DNA of 64,000 nucleotides, from the NCBI GenBank assembly GCA_029449235.1, contig JANATG010000021.1:310001-374000 (forward strand), given 5' to 3'. The translations under genes and the position numbers were made by a program. The notes beneath the pieces were generated by a model that made no database searches, had not been told where the DNA came from, and saw nothing but the letters and a program-made list of their open reading frames with translations. Each line of letters opens with the position of its first letter. The stretch's first letter is position 1. This DNA is from Linnemannia schmuckeri (taxonomy: Eukaryota; Mortierellomycota; Mortierellomycetes; Mortierellales; Mortierellaceae). This document shows positions 49,556-59,904 of the stretch, in pieces.

Positions 49556-52069
49556 GGAGGACAGTCAACGGATAGTATGCAATCAGTCGAAATGGTCTCT
49601 GCCGATACCAATATGTCTGACCGTCAACAGCTGGACCAGCACCAGCAGCTAATAGATCAAAAGCAACAGCAACAGCAACAACCACAGTACCAGGGTCACG
49701 ATCAGCAGGCACAGCAGCAGCAGTTGTTACAACAGCAACAACAACAACAAGCACAGGCACAGGCACAACAGGCGCAGAGACTCGCACAACTGAATCAGCA
49801 ACAGCAACAGCAACAAGTCCATCAGCAGGCAGTAGCTGGAGCAGGATCCGTACCATTACAGCAACAAAGACCACAGCAACAACAGCAGCAACAGCAACAA
49901 GTTCAACAACCACAACAGCAACAGGCGGCGACTCGGCGCAAGTTTAACCTGGATGATTTCCGGATCCATCGGACACTGGGCACGGGATCATTCGGTCGAG
50001 TGCATCTGGTCCAGTCTCGATTCAACTCTCGGTTCTATGCGATGAAGGTGCTGAAGAAGACCGAGGTTGTCCGCCTGAAGCAGGTCGAGCACACCAACAA
50101 TGAAAAAATGATTCTCGAGCGAGTCGAGCATCCGTTTTTGATCAACCTCTGGGGCACCTTCCAGGATGTCCGTAATCTGTACATGGTCATGGATTATGTC
50201 GTCGGAGGCGAGTTATTCTCTGTTCTTCGGAAGAGTCAGGTATGTTTTTGGGTTGAAGATTTTCTGTATACGGCGGTTTTTTTGCCTCTGCATAGGAGGA
50301 GAATGAGAAGGAAGAAGAAGCGGCGGGTGCGATTATCGTGTGAAAAGTGTGTGATGGGAAAGGGTGCATGATAGGGTGGGTGCGTACAGATGGGTTTTTT
50401 TTTGTTCTATGGATAAGGACAATAAGAGTCGAGCGGGGTGCTGCGTATGTGTCAGTATTCTTTGGAGTTTGGCCTGGGGAAGGGAAGGAAGCATGATGCG
50501 TCAATGAGCAAAGAGTCGTTGCTCTTTGTTTTGGACAGGGTAATGGTGAGAAAACGGGTGGCAGAAGAACAAAAAAGAAGTAAAGAGAAACAAAGAATTG
50601 AGCAAAGGACAGAGGAGGGGGTTGGTGCTTCTGAAGATGGGCTGCTGCATGTGTGTAAGCGAGGTAGAGGTGAGAGCAGACAAAGAGAGAGAGAGGGTCA
50701 GTGACCCTGCACAATCGAGTCAACAAGGTTTTTTTTGTTATTTGGTTTTTTTTGCATGAATACTTTATCTTTGTGTATGTACTCGTTCGGTTTTTGTTGT
50801 TCCGCCCAACCCAGAGGAGATTCGGGGGTAGGTATGGGTGTTTGTAACTCGTTCAGAGAAGGAAAGTGAGAAAAAAAAAGATCTGGGCAAAAGAGAAGAC
50901 AGTCAGGCAGACAGGCAGACGAAGGTTTGTACCACACACAGCCAGCACCCTCCAAAAGGGAAAAAAAGAAAAAGAAAAAAATGATGCATCATCCCCTCAT
51001 CCCCACAACTCACACCTTACACAAAAAGGCGCGGCAAAAACAGGTAAAAACAGGGAGGGAGGGCCATTGGGTGAGTGCATGGATGGGTGGGGTTGGGGGA
51101 TGAAAGAACAGACAAGTACTGGAAGAAAATGAAGCAAGGGTGGGAGAATAAGAAAAGAAAGGAAGACGGAGAAGGAGTACAAAGCCAAGAAGGATAAGGA
51201 TACGATAGGCTAACCCGAAAAGCACACAGCCGATTGTGTGCCCGAGGGAATAGAAACCATCGGGTGTCTCTTTGTTATTTTTTTTTTTTTTTTGTGTATA
51301 ACTGACTGATACACTAACCTCACCCTCAACGTTCTCCTATTTTGTCCCCTTTGCCTACTTCTCCCCTTTTCCTTCTCTCTTATACGCCCTAAATTCAATC
51401 ACACAGCGGTTCCCAGAACACGTAGCGCGGTTCTACACATGCGAGGTTCTTCTCGCACTGGAATACCTGCACTCGCACGCAGTCATCTACCGTGACCTCA
51501 AGCCCGAGAACCTGTTGTTGGACTCGATGGGGCACATTAAGATCACCGATTTCGGATTCGCCAAGCACGTTCCCCAGAACATGACATGGACCCTCTGCGG
51601 TACCCCTGACTACCTTGCGCCAGAGATCATCCAGTCTAAGGGATACGGGAAGGCAGTTGATTGGTGGTCAATGGGCGTCTTGATGTTCGAAATGTGTGCC
51701 GGGTTCCCACCATTCTTTGACGAGGACCATATCAAGTTGTACGGAAAGATTATGGCGGGTAAAGTCCGGTACCCTTCACATTTCCAGCCGGCACTGAAGG
51801 ATATCTTGAAGAGGCTGTTGACGTCGGATTTGACGAAGCGGTACGGAAACTTGAGGGGTGGCGCTACGGATATCAAGAACCACGCCTGGTTTGAGGGCGT
51901 TAATTGGGATCAGGTGTACTCAAGACAGATTGAAGCGCCCTATAGGCCTACGATTATGGGCGAGGGCGATGCGAGTAACTTTGATGACTATCCTGAGGAC
52001 GCGGAGCAGTATGGTGTTTATCCTCCGAACGAGGCTGATGAACTTGGCTCGTACTTTCCTGGCTTCTAA
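45375..52069 (+). CDS. TPK/PKAC-like: cAMP-dependent protein kinase catalytic subunit with Gln-rich N-terminal extension
   Basis: Exons 45375-45459, 46978-47214, 49329-50239 and 51407-52069 give 631 residues. Introns are very long for a fungus: 1518, 2114 and 1167 nt. The first about 315 residues hold a short basic start (MSLLNKFLDKTIRKK) and Asn-, Ser- and then extreme Gln-rich text. The kinase domain shows the Gly loop GTGSFGRVHLV, AMKVLKK (Lys72 in PKA numbering), YRDLKPENLLLD, DFGFAKHV, the activation loop TWTLCGTPDYLAPEI, and VDWWSMGVLMFEM. The AGC C-tail ends SYFPGF, a PKA-type hydrophobic motif at the extreme C-terminus, which separates it from PKC/AKT. Known role: phosphorylates Ser/Thr targets when cAMP releases the regulatory subunit, controlling growth and dimorphism. 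A 6-nt candidate exon TCCAAG at 48116-48121 could be spliced in without changing frame. Confidence 0.93.
47267..47305 (+). repeat. A39 homopolymer in PKA intron 2
   Basis: An uninterrupted run of 39 adenines, bordered by A/G-rich sequence. Its length in the source DNA is uncertain, as such runs are hard to sequence. Confidence 0.9.
47681..47753 (+). repeat. (TCC)n microsatellite in PKA intron 2
   Basis: About 24 units of TCC without interruption, inside a longer pyrimidine-rich stretch (47640-48050). It produces long Ser/Leu/Pro and Gly open frames that are not genes. Confidence 0.95.
49500..49925 (+). repeat. CAG/CAA (poly-Gln) tracts in PKA exon 3
   Basis: Several runs of mixed CAG and CAA codons encode Gln stretches broken by Ala, Pro and His. 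The mixture of codons makes it more stable than a pure CAG repeat. It lies entirely before the kinase domain. Confidence 0.85.
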
Positions 52070-54087
52070 GTCATCCTCGCGTTTGCTTCTCTAGCTCTTC
52101 TTTCTTTCTTTCTGTCTTTATTTCTTCGTTGCGTTTTTTTTTCTCTGCTATTTTTCTTTTTCTTACTCCTTGTTCCCGTTGCGCGTCTTCCTTCTTTTGT
52201 ATTTATCTCCCATCCTTCTTTTCAATTGTACTCGAATAAAACCTCCCTTTTAGGTCGTCTTTTTTTCTTTCTCTCTCTTACAAAAAAGTGAGGTGCTTGT
52301 GGTTTGGGTTCTTTGAACACCATGTAAGATTAGATGTACTCCCTCCCTTCTGTGAAACTAAAGACGTGACAGGGAGAGAACGTGCTCATTGGTGACAGTA
52401 AGATACAAGACGTAAACAAACAAAGGAACATCTCTCTCTCTAGCTTTAAAAAATCCCTCTTTAGTCTCTCCTCTTCTCTTTTCTTCTCTTCTCTTCTCCT
52501 CTTCTTTTTTCTTCTCTTCTTCTTTTCACTTCTCTTCTTCTGTCAAGTCTTCACGTCTTCTCTCTTCTCTCTAGCTTAAAAAATTGGAGTTTGCTAGAAA
52601 AATCTAAAGATCAATCCGGGAATTGAACCAACCCCTTGCCTATTTTATATTAAGGGCAACAATCTGAGAGTAAAAGGGACGACTCGCGAAATCGAGCAAA
52701 ATCGAGGGAACAAACGAGCGGCCACTCGAGCGACGACTCGAATGGCATAGATGAGCGAGCAACTCAACGAGCGACACCAAAACACCATATAGGTGAGCGA
52801 CAAAAATGACTCGTATCGCTCGCTCGGCGCAGCATTGCTTTTAGTATGTATTTAAGAATGGTTGACATAAACTGAAAGTGGAATCGACGGCGCCATGAAA
52901 AAAAAACCAGTCGCAATGAGGTTATTAATTAACAGCTGCAATACAAAAAAGGATCCTAAAGTGAGGATATGAAACCGCTAATACAACATGCAGGGAAAAG
53001 GGTAGAAGAGAAGAATATGAATGTGTTCTCCGAGTTCCCTTCCAAAGCCCCCAGCAAGAGTGACCTCGATGAAACCAATGGGATCGTTCATGAATTCTCC
53101 ACTCAAAAGCGAGCAGTTATCGTATATTGGGAAGAAGTAGTATGGAGTCGGTGGTTGGTGTTGTTGGAGTTGTTGGAGTGCAGCAATGATAACTTCATCA
53201 TTTAACCTTGAACGATGGATCATCCAGAAAGTCGAGAACCGATGAGTGGTACCCATTTCGCGACCTATGAAATATATTTGCCAATCGTTGTTAATGATAA
53301 TCAGCCGTTCGAATCTGTAATGAAAACCACCAAAACTTGGGCAACACGGTCGATAAGAACGCCACCATGGCATGACTTGCAATCAAATCCGCCCGGTACT
53401 ATTCAGTGTGAAGGGGAAAATCTTTGTAAGGAGTGAAATCATTATCGGCTGCGTTAGATCAATAAATAATGTTCAGGGCGAAGATCGCCATATATATGCG
53501 AAAAGGCCTCTTTCGTTTAAAATAGCTCAAGTGCAAACCGTAGTTTATACAGCTTGCAATTGCTCCCACATCCTCGTCCCCTTGGAACATATGACTTTTT
53601 CAGTATGTACCTTATATCCCAATTTCAGCTAAAGTTAGTATTACAAACTCAACCGGCTTGTGGAGAGCGTTCATAGCGACGCTATTTTTTGATCCTTCGA
53701 TGTCGACCCTTTCTCTCCTCCTTTAATAGACTTCCAGAGCGCGTTATTGATGCCTTTTCACTTGCCAAACTATCATTTCAGTTAAGGGCTTTGCTATACG
53801 TAAGCGAAGCGCTATGCATTGTGACCAGTGCGCCCGCGTAATGATCTTTGGGCTCTAGCAACATTTCCGTGACTTTAGGGCTCGATGCCTAGATGCGAAA
53901 CCGTCGTCTATCCGGATTCAAAACCTGCCACTTCATCTACACCACTTACGCGCTTCAGTGAAATGTGTCTTAGATTTATTACATTATACAGAAGCTCCAT
54001 GGCATTTCTTGTAACGCTGTGGTTTTATTTCTATCGTTTACTGTGTGTGACATTATATTATGATATCGGTGCTGTTGGCTCCTTTCC
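52070..54087. other. Interval of about 2 kb with a decayed coding relic
   Basis: The first part is the PKA 3' flank, with AATAAA at about 52235. A CT-rich patch lies at 52430-52575 and a CGAGCGA-rich patch at 52690-52830. From 53600 down to 52978 the minus strand carries coding-like but broken text. I identified nothing certain at 53640-54087. Confidence 0.4.
52978..53600 (-). pseudogene. Unidentified decayed coding relic, possibly kinase-like
   Basis: Reading down from 53600, stretches in different frames look coding but are separated by stops. One frame at about 53515-53461 gives SHIYGDLRPEHYLLI, which resembles the HGDLRPENIL catalytic loop of protein kinases. The neighbouring frame gives NDFTPYKDFPLHTE and YRADLIASHAMVAFLS. 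An open frame of 134 codons, 53382-52978, continues with RLIIINNDWQIYFIGREMG. I cannot name the family, and the kinase resemblance rests on one short motif. It may be part of a repeat. Confidence 0.3.
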
Positions 54088-54579
54088 ATGCGCGCTGTCC
54101 AGGACACACTAATTGATAACGCCACCCCACGCATTCTGTATCTTGACGGAACCCTTTTGAACTCTGGAACGAAGGGTGTCTCTCAGACTTTTGGAGCTGT
54201 CGATCTCACTCAAAACAACCCTCGCACGATTCAAGAACGAACGGACGGACACGCCTCCTCGGCCAAGACCGAGATTATGGATCTTTTGGCTGCGATGCTG
54301 GCAGCGCCTCCGGAATAGGACATTGCAGTTCGCCTCGATACCCAGTCAGCGGTAGACCAGTACCGTCGACCAGTGAAGGATCGTCGGGACGTTCTGCCTA
54401 GGAAGCGGTTCAGGAGCACGTATGCTGGTATTTGGGCGGTGCTTTGGCAGGTTGTGGAAACTCGGTCAGGCGGGGCCGAGGTGGTGTGGGTAAAGGGACA
54501 CAGCAATTTCCATGGGAATGAGCTTGCAGAAACCTTTGCATATTGTTACGGTGGACTTGTGGAGATTGACCTTCGGTAG
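54088..54579 (+). pseudogene. RNase H domain fragment of the LINE relic
   Basis: Two halves in one frame are separated by the TAG at 54316-54318. Acidic positions of the RNase H fold are visible (D in YLDGT, E in KTEIMD, D in VRLD). The last motif reads NELAET, where an Asp is expected after ELA, so one catalytic residue may be changed. Confidence 0.7.
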
Positions 54580-55774
54580 TTGCTCAAACCACAGACGATA
54601 ATTTGACACCATCAGGTCTGGACATCACAGAGGCGGGTGAAAAGGGTGACACCAGACATCGATGACATGGAATGGCACCCGACCCCGACCCATGTTCACG
54701 ACGGACAAGCTGTCTTCACCTTCTACAGCAACAGCAAGGACTCCCACCAACGCACACATCATGTCAAAAAGTTCCACGGCATGTTACCCACTTTGAACTC
54801 CATACAAGGGCGTAAACCGAACCTTTACTCAACCTGCCTCCGCCGACGATGTGAGCTTGGGAGGGAGGATAACAAACACGTATGGAACTGTCCCATTACT
54901 GCTGAGATTATCACCGCGATCTGGAAGGAGGTCATGGGCAAGATTGATGGGTGAGGTGTACAGGTGACAAACAGATACAATGCCGCCAGAAAACGTGAAT
55001 ACAATCGCGTGGTTGCCAGCGGATGATAGTTGCCGCGGTCAGGACCCTTACGCTAGCCGCCGCTCTCGAATGCGAACCATGTTCGAAGATTTTCTTTACC
55101 GGTGGAGCTCGAGCCGTACACAGCGGTAGTCCTGCTCCCAATCGTAATAAGAACCCCGAGAGGAACGCCTCAGATCTTTTTCGCGGTATCACCCCCAAGA
55201 GCATGTTAGCCGAATGATCCTCGGTCTTTTGGACCCACAGTCCATTGCTAAGACGGCTTTGCACAAATTTGTTGGTTACCTGGAGGCACAAACCTCGGAG
55301 TTAATTTGGAAGCATCGGTGCTCCGCGACGATCGCGTGGGAGTGGACGCAAGACATCCCTGCCAAGAACGAGACCTCCAAGTACACAGGCCCCCGAGGTG
55401 ACTGGAGTCAAGGATACGAATACATCACGCGTGATGGTTTTTGCCCGTGTGGCGCTTCGCTAACCACATATGAGAATGGGCGCTGCTCTGAAGCGTCCAT
55501 GTACCCACACGCGGTCGATGAGCGGCTGTTGGAAAATTTGTTGGGAAGAAGGAGGTTGTTATTGATGGAAAGGATGGGAAAATCCCCTTCATTCATATCT
55601 AATTTTATTTTTTCTTCCATTGAAGCTGTGAGGAGCAGCGGCAATTGTTGCGCCGAGCCAGTTTGTGGACCGGGCTGCGACTGGTGGATGGCTCTTGGAA
55701 GAGCCTGGTATATAGTCCCCTTTCACTACCAAATGCCTCCATTGGGCTGTTTATCACAGAAATAAAATTACGTA

Positions 55775-55775
<1 letters not shown>

Positions 55776-55805
<30 letters not shown>
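55776..55805 (+). repeat. A30 tail of the LINE relic
   Basis: A run of 30 adenines begins 10 bases after an AATAAA hexamer, marking the 3' end of the retrotransposed copy. Confidence 0.85.
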
Positions 55806-55809
<4 letters not shown>

Positions 55810-55939
55810 CTTTCGATCTTTGCTTCATGAAAATTCGAGTTCGCGTTGTAAATACTTTTTTCATTTGTAAAAATATATTTAGCTTTTAAGATAGTAATTC
55901 TCGCTTTTCAAACGATTTTTAAGTAACGAAGCCGCAGGC

Positions 55940-56095
55940 CTATTGCAGGCCGAGGGAGTGAACGATGTCCCAAACGCAACAGGCGGCCCCGCCGATGGTG
56001 TTCGTGAGGAAACCTGGGATTGGAGTAGCAACAGCCGTGGCTGCGGTCATGGCAAGAGCAAGGAACAAAGCAATTTTGGTAGTGTAGGAAAACAC
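55940..56095 (-). CDS. Small secreted peptide locus, start codon uncertain
   Basis: A 51-codon open frame ends at TAG 55942-55940. It reads FSYTTKIALFLALAMTAAT then AVATPIPGFL and a short tail with adjacent cysteines, GGAACCVWDIVHSLGLQ. The first part is a clear signal-peptide pattern: a Lys, a hydrophobic core and small residues before ATP. At the expected start (56095-56093) the codon is GTG, not ATG. An internal ATG at 56050 would give only 36 residues and cut off most of the signal. It resembles the locus at 57299-57550 in the signal region (LALAM/VALAM, ATPIP/ATPVP). It is either a decayed member of a small peptide family, a non-ATG start, or an unseen 5' exon. Confidence 0.4.
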   Translation of the reverse strand: MFSYTTKIALFLALAMTAATAVATPIPGFLTNTIGGAACCVWDIVHSLGLQ

Positions 56096-56269
56096 TACTG
56101 ATTTTTGATAGATGGAAGATGGGAGAATGGAATGTGAACGTTTTTGTTGTTCGAAAAGAACGACTTGAAATTTTTATTCTATTTTTTTTAGGGGGTTTAG
56201 GTATTCTTGTGGTTTGTGCCAGTTCTGCGATTATCGCGCATAGACTAGAAGGACGGAAAAAATCAAGGG

Positions 56270-57060
56270 ATGGAAAAGAACCCAGGGAATGGTAAGATTA
56301 AAGGGATCAGGGTACGAGAAAAGATCAAGGGTAAGAGAAATTCAAGGGATGAAGAAAGGACTAAGGGACAAAGCTTAAGGCAGATAACATAACTGAAAAA
56401 TGATCAACTCCACCAATTTTCTGATCCCTTTTAGATTGAACCAAGAAGGCGCTCTCTGGTTGACAAATCCAACCATAGAAACTATTAGATCTTCTTCCCT
56501 TTCACAAACACATAAATAGTCACCATCAGTACTTAGGTTAGTTCGTCAGTCTGCTATAGTCTTTCTTTATAAAAAGCACACTTTCTCACCGTACTCGTCC
56601 TCGTCCCTCTTGTTTCCACTCGTTCACTCGTTCCCTTTTCTCTTTTTCCCTTCAGCTTCCCCTTTTTCCGTCGATCTCGTTCAAGTCGTGCCGTTGACTT
56701 GCAACGGGCATCAAGGAAATAAGGAAGGGATCAAGAGCGGGGAAAAAACAAAGGAGAGACGCGAGGCAGGCAAGGCTGACTGAGAAAAAACGCTAAAAAG
56801 ATCAAGAGCAGAGAAAGGAGGGATACAAGGGTAGTGTTAGAAATGGGAAATACAAAAAAGATCAAGGGCAGAGAGAGAAAAAGGATGAGGTAGGGAAAAA
56901 AAGAAGGGGAGCTAAAGCAAAGGGCATGGGAGATCAAGGACAGAGAGAGAAGGCATCAAGAATAATAAGGGGAAATAAGAGCAGACAGACCAGGCGTAAA
57001 GAAATATAAGGGAAGGGCTAAGAAGGCATCAAGAAAATACAAGGAAGGGATCATGGGCAG
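56270..57060 (+). repeat. Purine-rich region with scattered GATCAAGGGCAGAGA-like repeats
   Basis: Variants of GATCAAGRGCAGAGA occur several times between about 56700 and 57060, and related GATCAAGGG/TTCAAGGGATG strings at 56270-56370. Spacing is irregular. A pyrimidine-rich block (56580-56700) and a TATAAAAAG string at 56568-56576 lie between them. Confidence 0.45.
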
Positions 57061-57298
57061 AGCGAAGGCTTTTTTTGATGTGTTAACTGTATTTTAATGA
57101 AGAAAAGAGAAGAAACCAAAATACAGGGCTAATCACACCAAAGGCAGATGCGGTAGCGTTTTAGACAACCATATATTTCTGGAACAGGCCAGTCCTTTGT
57201 GGAAACGATAAGAGTATGGAGTACAGACGAGACAAGCGGACAATAAATACGCGAAAGACTGGTGCAGATGCCTTGGTCTTGCCGACTCGGCAAGAGAA

Positions 57299-57550
57299 CT
57301 AAATCGTATCATCAGGCAGAGGAACAATGCCGGGAGTGACGGCGACAAGATTGGCTACGGCAGGGTAGCCTACAAGGCCGTAGATATCGGTGGGGTCGGG
57401 GAGGATATTGGCGGGGACTGGGAGGATATTGGCAGGGCCCGGGAGGATATCGGCGAGGCCCACAGGGACTGGTGTAGCGTTAATCACGGATGCGATCATG
57501 GCGAGTGCCACCAAAAGGAAAGGAGCGGAAAAGGCGATGCGTGCAGTCAT
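57299..57550 (-). CDS. Small secreted protein with short tandem repeats
   Basis: The frame of 83 residues starts at ATG 57550 after a CT/A-rich leader. It has a signal peptide (MTARIAFSAPFLLVALAMIA, then SVINA before TPVPVG). The mature part contains three near-identical units, ADILPGP, ANILPVP and ANILPDP, encoded by 21-bp tandem repeats (about 57394-57456). It ends VTPGIVPLPDDTI. There is no cysteine in the mature part. It is likely secreted or wall-associated; the function is unknown. The signal region resembles that of the locus at 55940-56095 on the same strand, so they may be relatives. Confidence 0.55.
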   Translation of the reverse strand: MTARIAFSAPFLLVALAMIASVINATPVPVGLADILPGPANILPVPANILPDPTDIYGLVGYPAVANLVAVTPGIVPLPDDTI

Positions 57551-59826
57551 GGTTAAATTTCAAGGTTGGATGGGTGTGGTGTGTTGGGGCGAAGAAAGAA
57601 AGAAAGAGAGAAAGCAGGCTTAACTTCGGCGCGGTTTGCACTGGTTGAGCCTAGTCACCCAGGCGAAGTAGGCGCTGCTGCGCGGGCGCTTAAGGAGGAT
57701 TAAGAGCAGGGCGTAAAACAGTTACAAACAAAGGGAGTGTTCTTTGGAAGCAGCTAAGGATTGTATAACCAGGAAGGCGGAAATGTTTATAGCCAATCAA
57801 AACCATTTATTTCGTAGACAACGTGTTCGCTCTGGATATCATAGAATGCTACAACGTGTTCGCTCTTAATGGTACAACGTGTTTGCTCTGAATGGTACAA
57901 CGTGTTCACTCTGAATATCACAGAATGGTCATCCTGGCGACTTTGGAACCGGAGGAGTACCCCAGAAAGGCGTTTCCCGATAGTGTTCATTAGTAGGTTA
58001 TTGTAGAAGAGACTTTTGCGCATCTGACTATGCAGTGATTTTAACTAATAAGGAATTCTAGACCTTACAATGGCAAATGATCGGATAGAGACGCGTGAAA
58101 ACCCTGCCTAGACAACAATTTCGAATAATATTTCTAACTTTTCATATTCTCGTTTTTTTAGCTGTCAAAACGTCGTTTCTGACTTCAATCCATCAAAACG
58201 GATTTGTAGTAAATGATCCCAGGAACACAGTTGTGTCATTTTCAAAGAGATTGGAGTAGAACTGACCAAGAAAACAAGAAGCAAAGTCTGTTAGTGCTTA
58301 CAAAATAGGCGTTTGAGAGAGTAATTCTTAAGTTTCACCTCTCAGATCGACATTTTCCTTTGCTTTTTACATGTACGTGGTTGAACGGTCTCCTGAATTC
58401 AACAAATGTTTTCAGGAAGAAAACTACATGTGTTTTGATGAAGAAAAGGGTAGCGAGAGTAGGCGGGGTGTGGGTATCAAAGGTTTCTTATTTTATTTCT
58501 ACTTTACTTGTTATCGCTTGCTCCCATATATGTTATTCTACGCAACGGAAGGAGAGAGAAGAAAGAGAGAGAATGTATGTTTGTGTGTGTGAATTGAAAG
58601 AAGGGGGAATAAAAAAAGCAAAGAGAAGAACGTAACTAGACAAAAGCTAGTGGCAAAGAAGAAAGAGAGCAGGAGACGATGAAATGCAGTGATGAAGAGA
58701 AGAGAAGAGGATTGAAAGAGAAGGACAGTGATGAGTGAAAGGATGGGGAGAGGACCAAGGACGGATGTGGTAATGTCATAAAAAAAAAAAAAAAAAAAAA
58801 ACGAGATGCTGTTTGTGAAATAGTGTAGGAGCAATGGTAAAAAAAGGAGTGAGAGTGGCGGCAAAAGGCGGATGAGTAAAGCTCAGGTATGCTAATGTTC
58901 TCTTTTCGTGAGAGCTTTTCTCGAACCATAATCTGCCCTCCTTGGGCGTCGAAAGTATGGCCTTGTTGCCGGTGCTGCCATCACTCTCACTGTTCTCAAT
59001 GCTGTCTTCGTAGTAATTGTTGTCACAGATGTCTGTCTTCTAGGAATTCATGTTTCCAGCTCAAAAAAGAACAAATAAATTTGGAAGAGCAATACCAAGT
59101 TAGTCATCCATTGTAGCACAGAGGGTGAGAATGAGAAGAACACAAATGTGTCGAGTACGCTTCACTTCACCTTCTGCCCTTCTTCCGCAAACTAAACACA
59201 CAAATCCAGTTAAAAGGAAGACGAGACTAAGAAAGAACGGTGCACGGTGACAGAATGTGTGACGGAGTTTTCCATTCTGTTGCAAACTAATTAAACAAAT
59301 ACACATATAAGATAGGAATGCATTGCCTTCAGAGAGTGAGATGAAACGAAAAGAGGGCAATAGGGAATTATGAAACGGCGCGTGAGCTGTAGCAGCAGAG
59401 TAAGTGATGCGGTTATGGCTTTGGAAGTAGTGCAAGGAAAGAGGTACTGGAGCGGAAATGTCAAAAGAGATGCGGGAGAGAGGGACGCGTATGGCAGTGG
59501 CGAGAGATGATGGAGCGCTTGTTAAAAAATAGCATAAAGTGCTAAAGCAAGAATGGAAGAGAAAGGGAGAGGAGTGCCGTATGTGAAGCGTGGAGGCAGC
59601 GTCAAAGAGTAGCAGAGGCGTGTGAAGGGTAGCACTAAAGGAGGTTGACGGGTCAACGAGAGATGGAGTAAGAGACTGTCGCAAAAAGTGAGATACTAGA
59701 AGACTGATTATCAAAAAGTGGAACAGTGGCAAAAGAATTAATGGGAACCTGAATAACAGTGATGATTAGAGACAGTGGCAACAGTGAAAGAGCTTTAGCA
59801 AGACTGGCTAACGTGCGAGGGACATA
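57551..59826. other. Interval of about 2.3 kb without a supported gene
   Basis: It holds the 5' flank of the secreted-protein gene, a short tandem repeat at 57818-57927, and A-rich DNA with an A-run near 58780-58801. Open frames are short and carry no recognised domain. Confidence 0.45.
57818..57927 (+). repeat. Tandem repeat of ACAACGTGTTCGCTCT unit
   Basis: Four copies begin at 57818, 57851, 57874 and 57897, so spacing is 33, 23 and 23 bp. Copies 1 and 4 share the longer spacer GAATATCA(C/T)AGAATG-like text. Confidence 0.8.
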
Positions 59827-59830
59827 TCTA

Positions 59831-59902
59831 TTTGTTGCCCACTGTTTTGTGGCTCCTTATTTGTTGCCCACTGTTTTGTGGCTCCTTATTTGTTGCCCAT
59901 AG
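59831..59902 (+). repeat. 29-bp tandem repeat at left end of the outer element
   Basis: The unit begins TTTGTTGCCCACTGTTTTG and ends GGCTCCTTA. Two full copies are identical and a third is partial (starts 59831, 59860 and 59889). Confidence 0.9.
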
Positions 59903-59904
59903 TA

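Larger units (their letters stand above)
54088..55805 (+). mobile_element. 5'-truncated LINE (non-LTR retrotransposon) relic with poly(A) tail
   Basis: The order of parts is RNase H, a Cys/His tail and a 3' poly(A), which fits a non-LTR element lacking its reverse transcriptase. The RNase H part (54088-54579) shows YLDGT (Asp), AKTEIMDLLAAM (Glu), VRLDTQSAV (Asp) and VKGHSNFHGNELA, interrupted by a TAG at 54316-54318. A second frame (54637-54954) has a CCHC-like end, CLRRRCELGREDNKHVWNC. Further text at 55214-55620 (KFVGYLEAQTSELIWKHRC, DGFCPCGASL) continues in new frames. AATAAA at 55761 is followed by A30 at 55776-55805, as expected of a retrotransposed transcript. Target-site duplications could not be found because the 5' end is unclear. 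Inactive. Confidence 0.8.

Noticed and set aside
52600..52690. tRNA-like text on the minus strand (TGGTTCAATTCCCGGAT)
   Set aside because: It resembles a T-arm, but the stem does not pair well and no anticodon arm or acceptor stem can be drawn.
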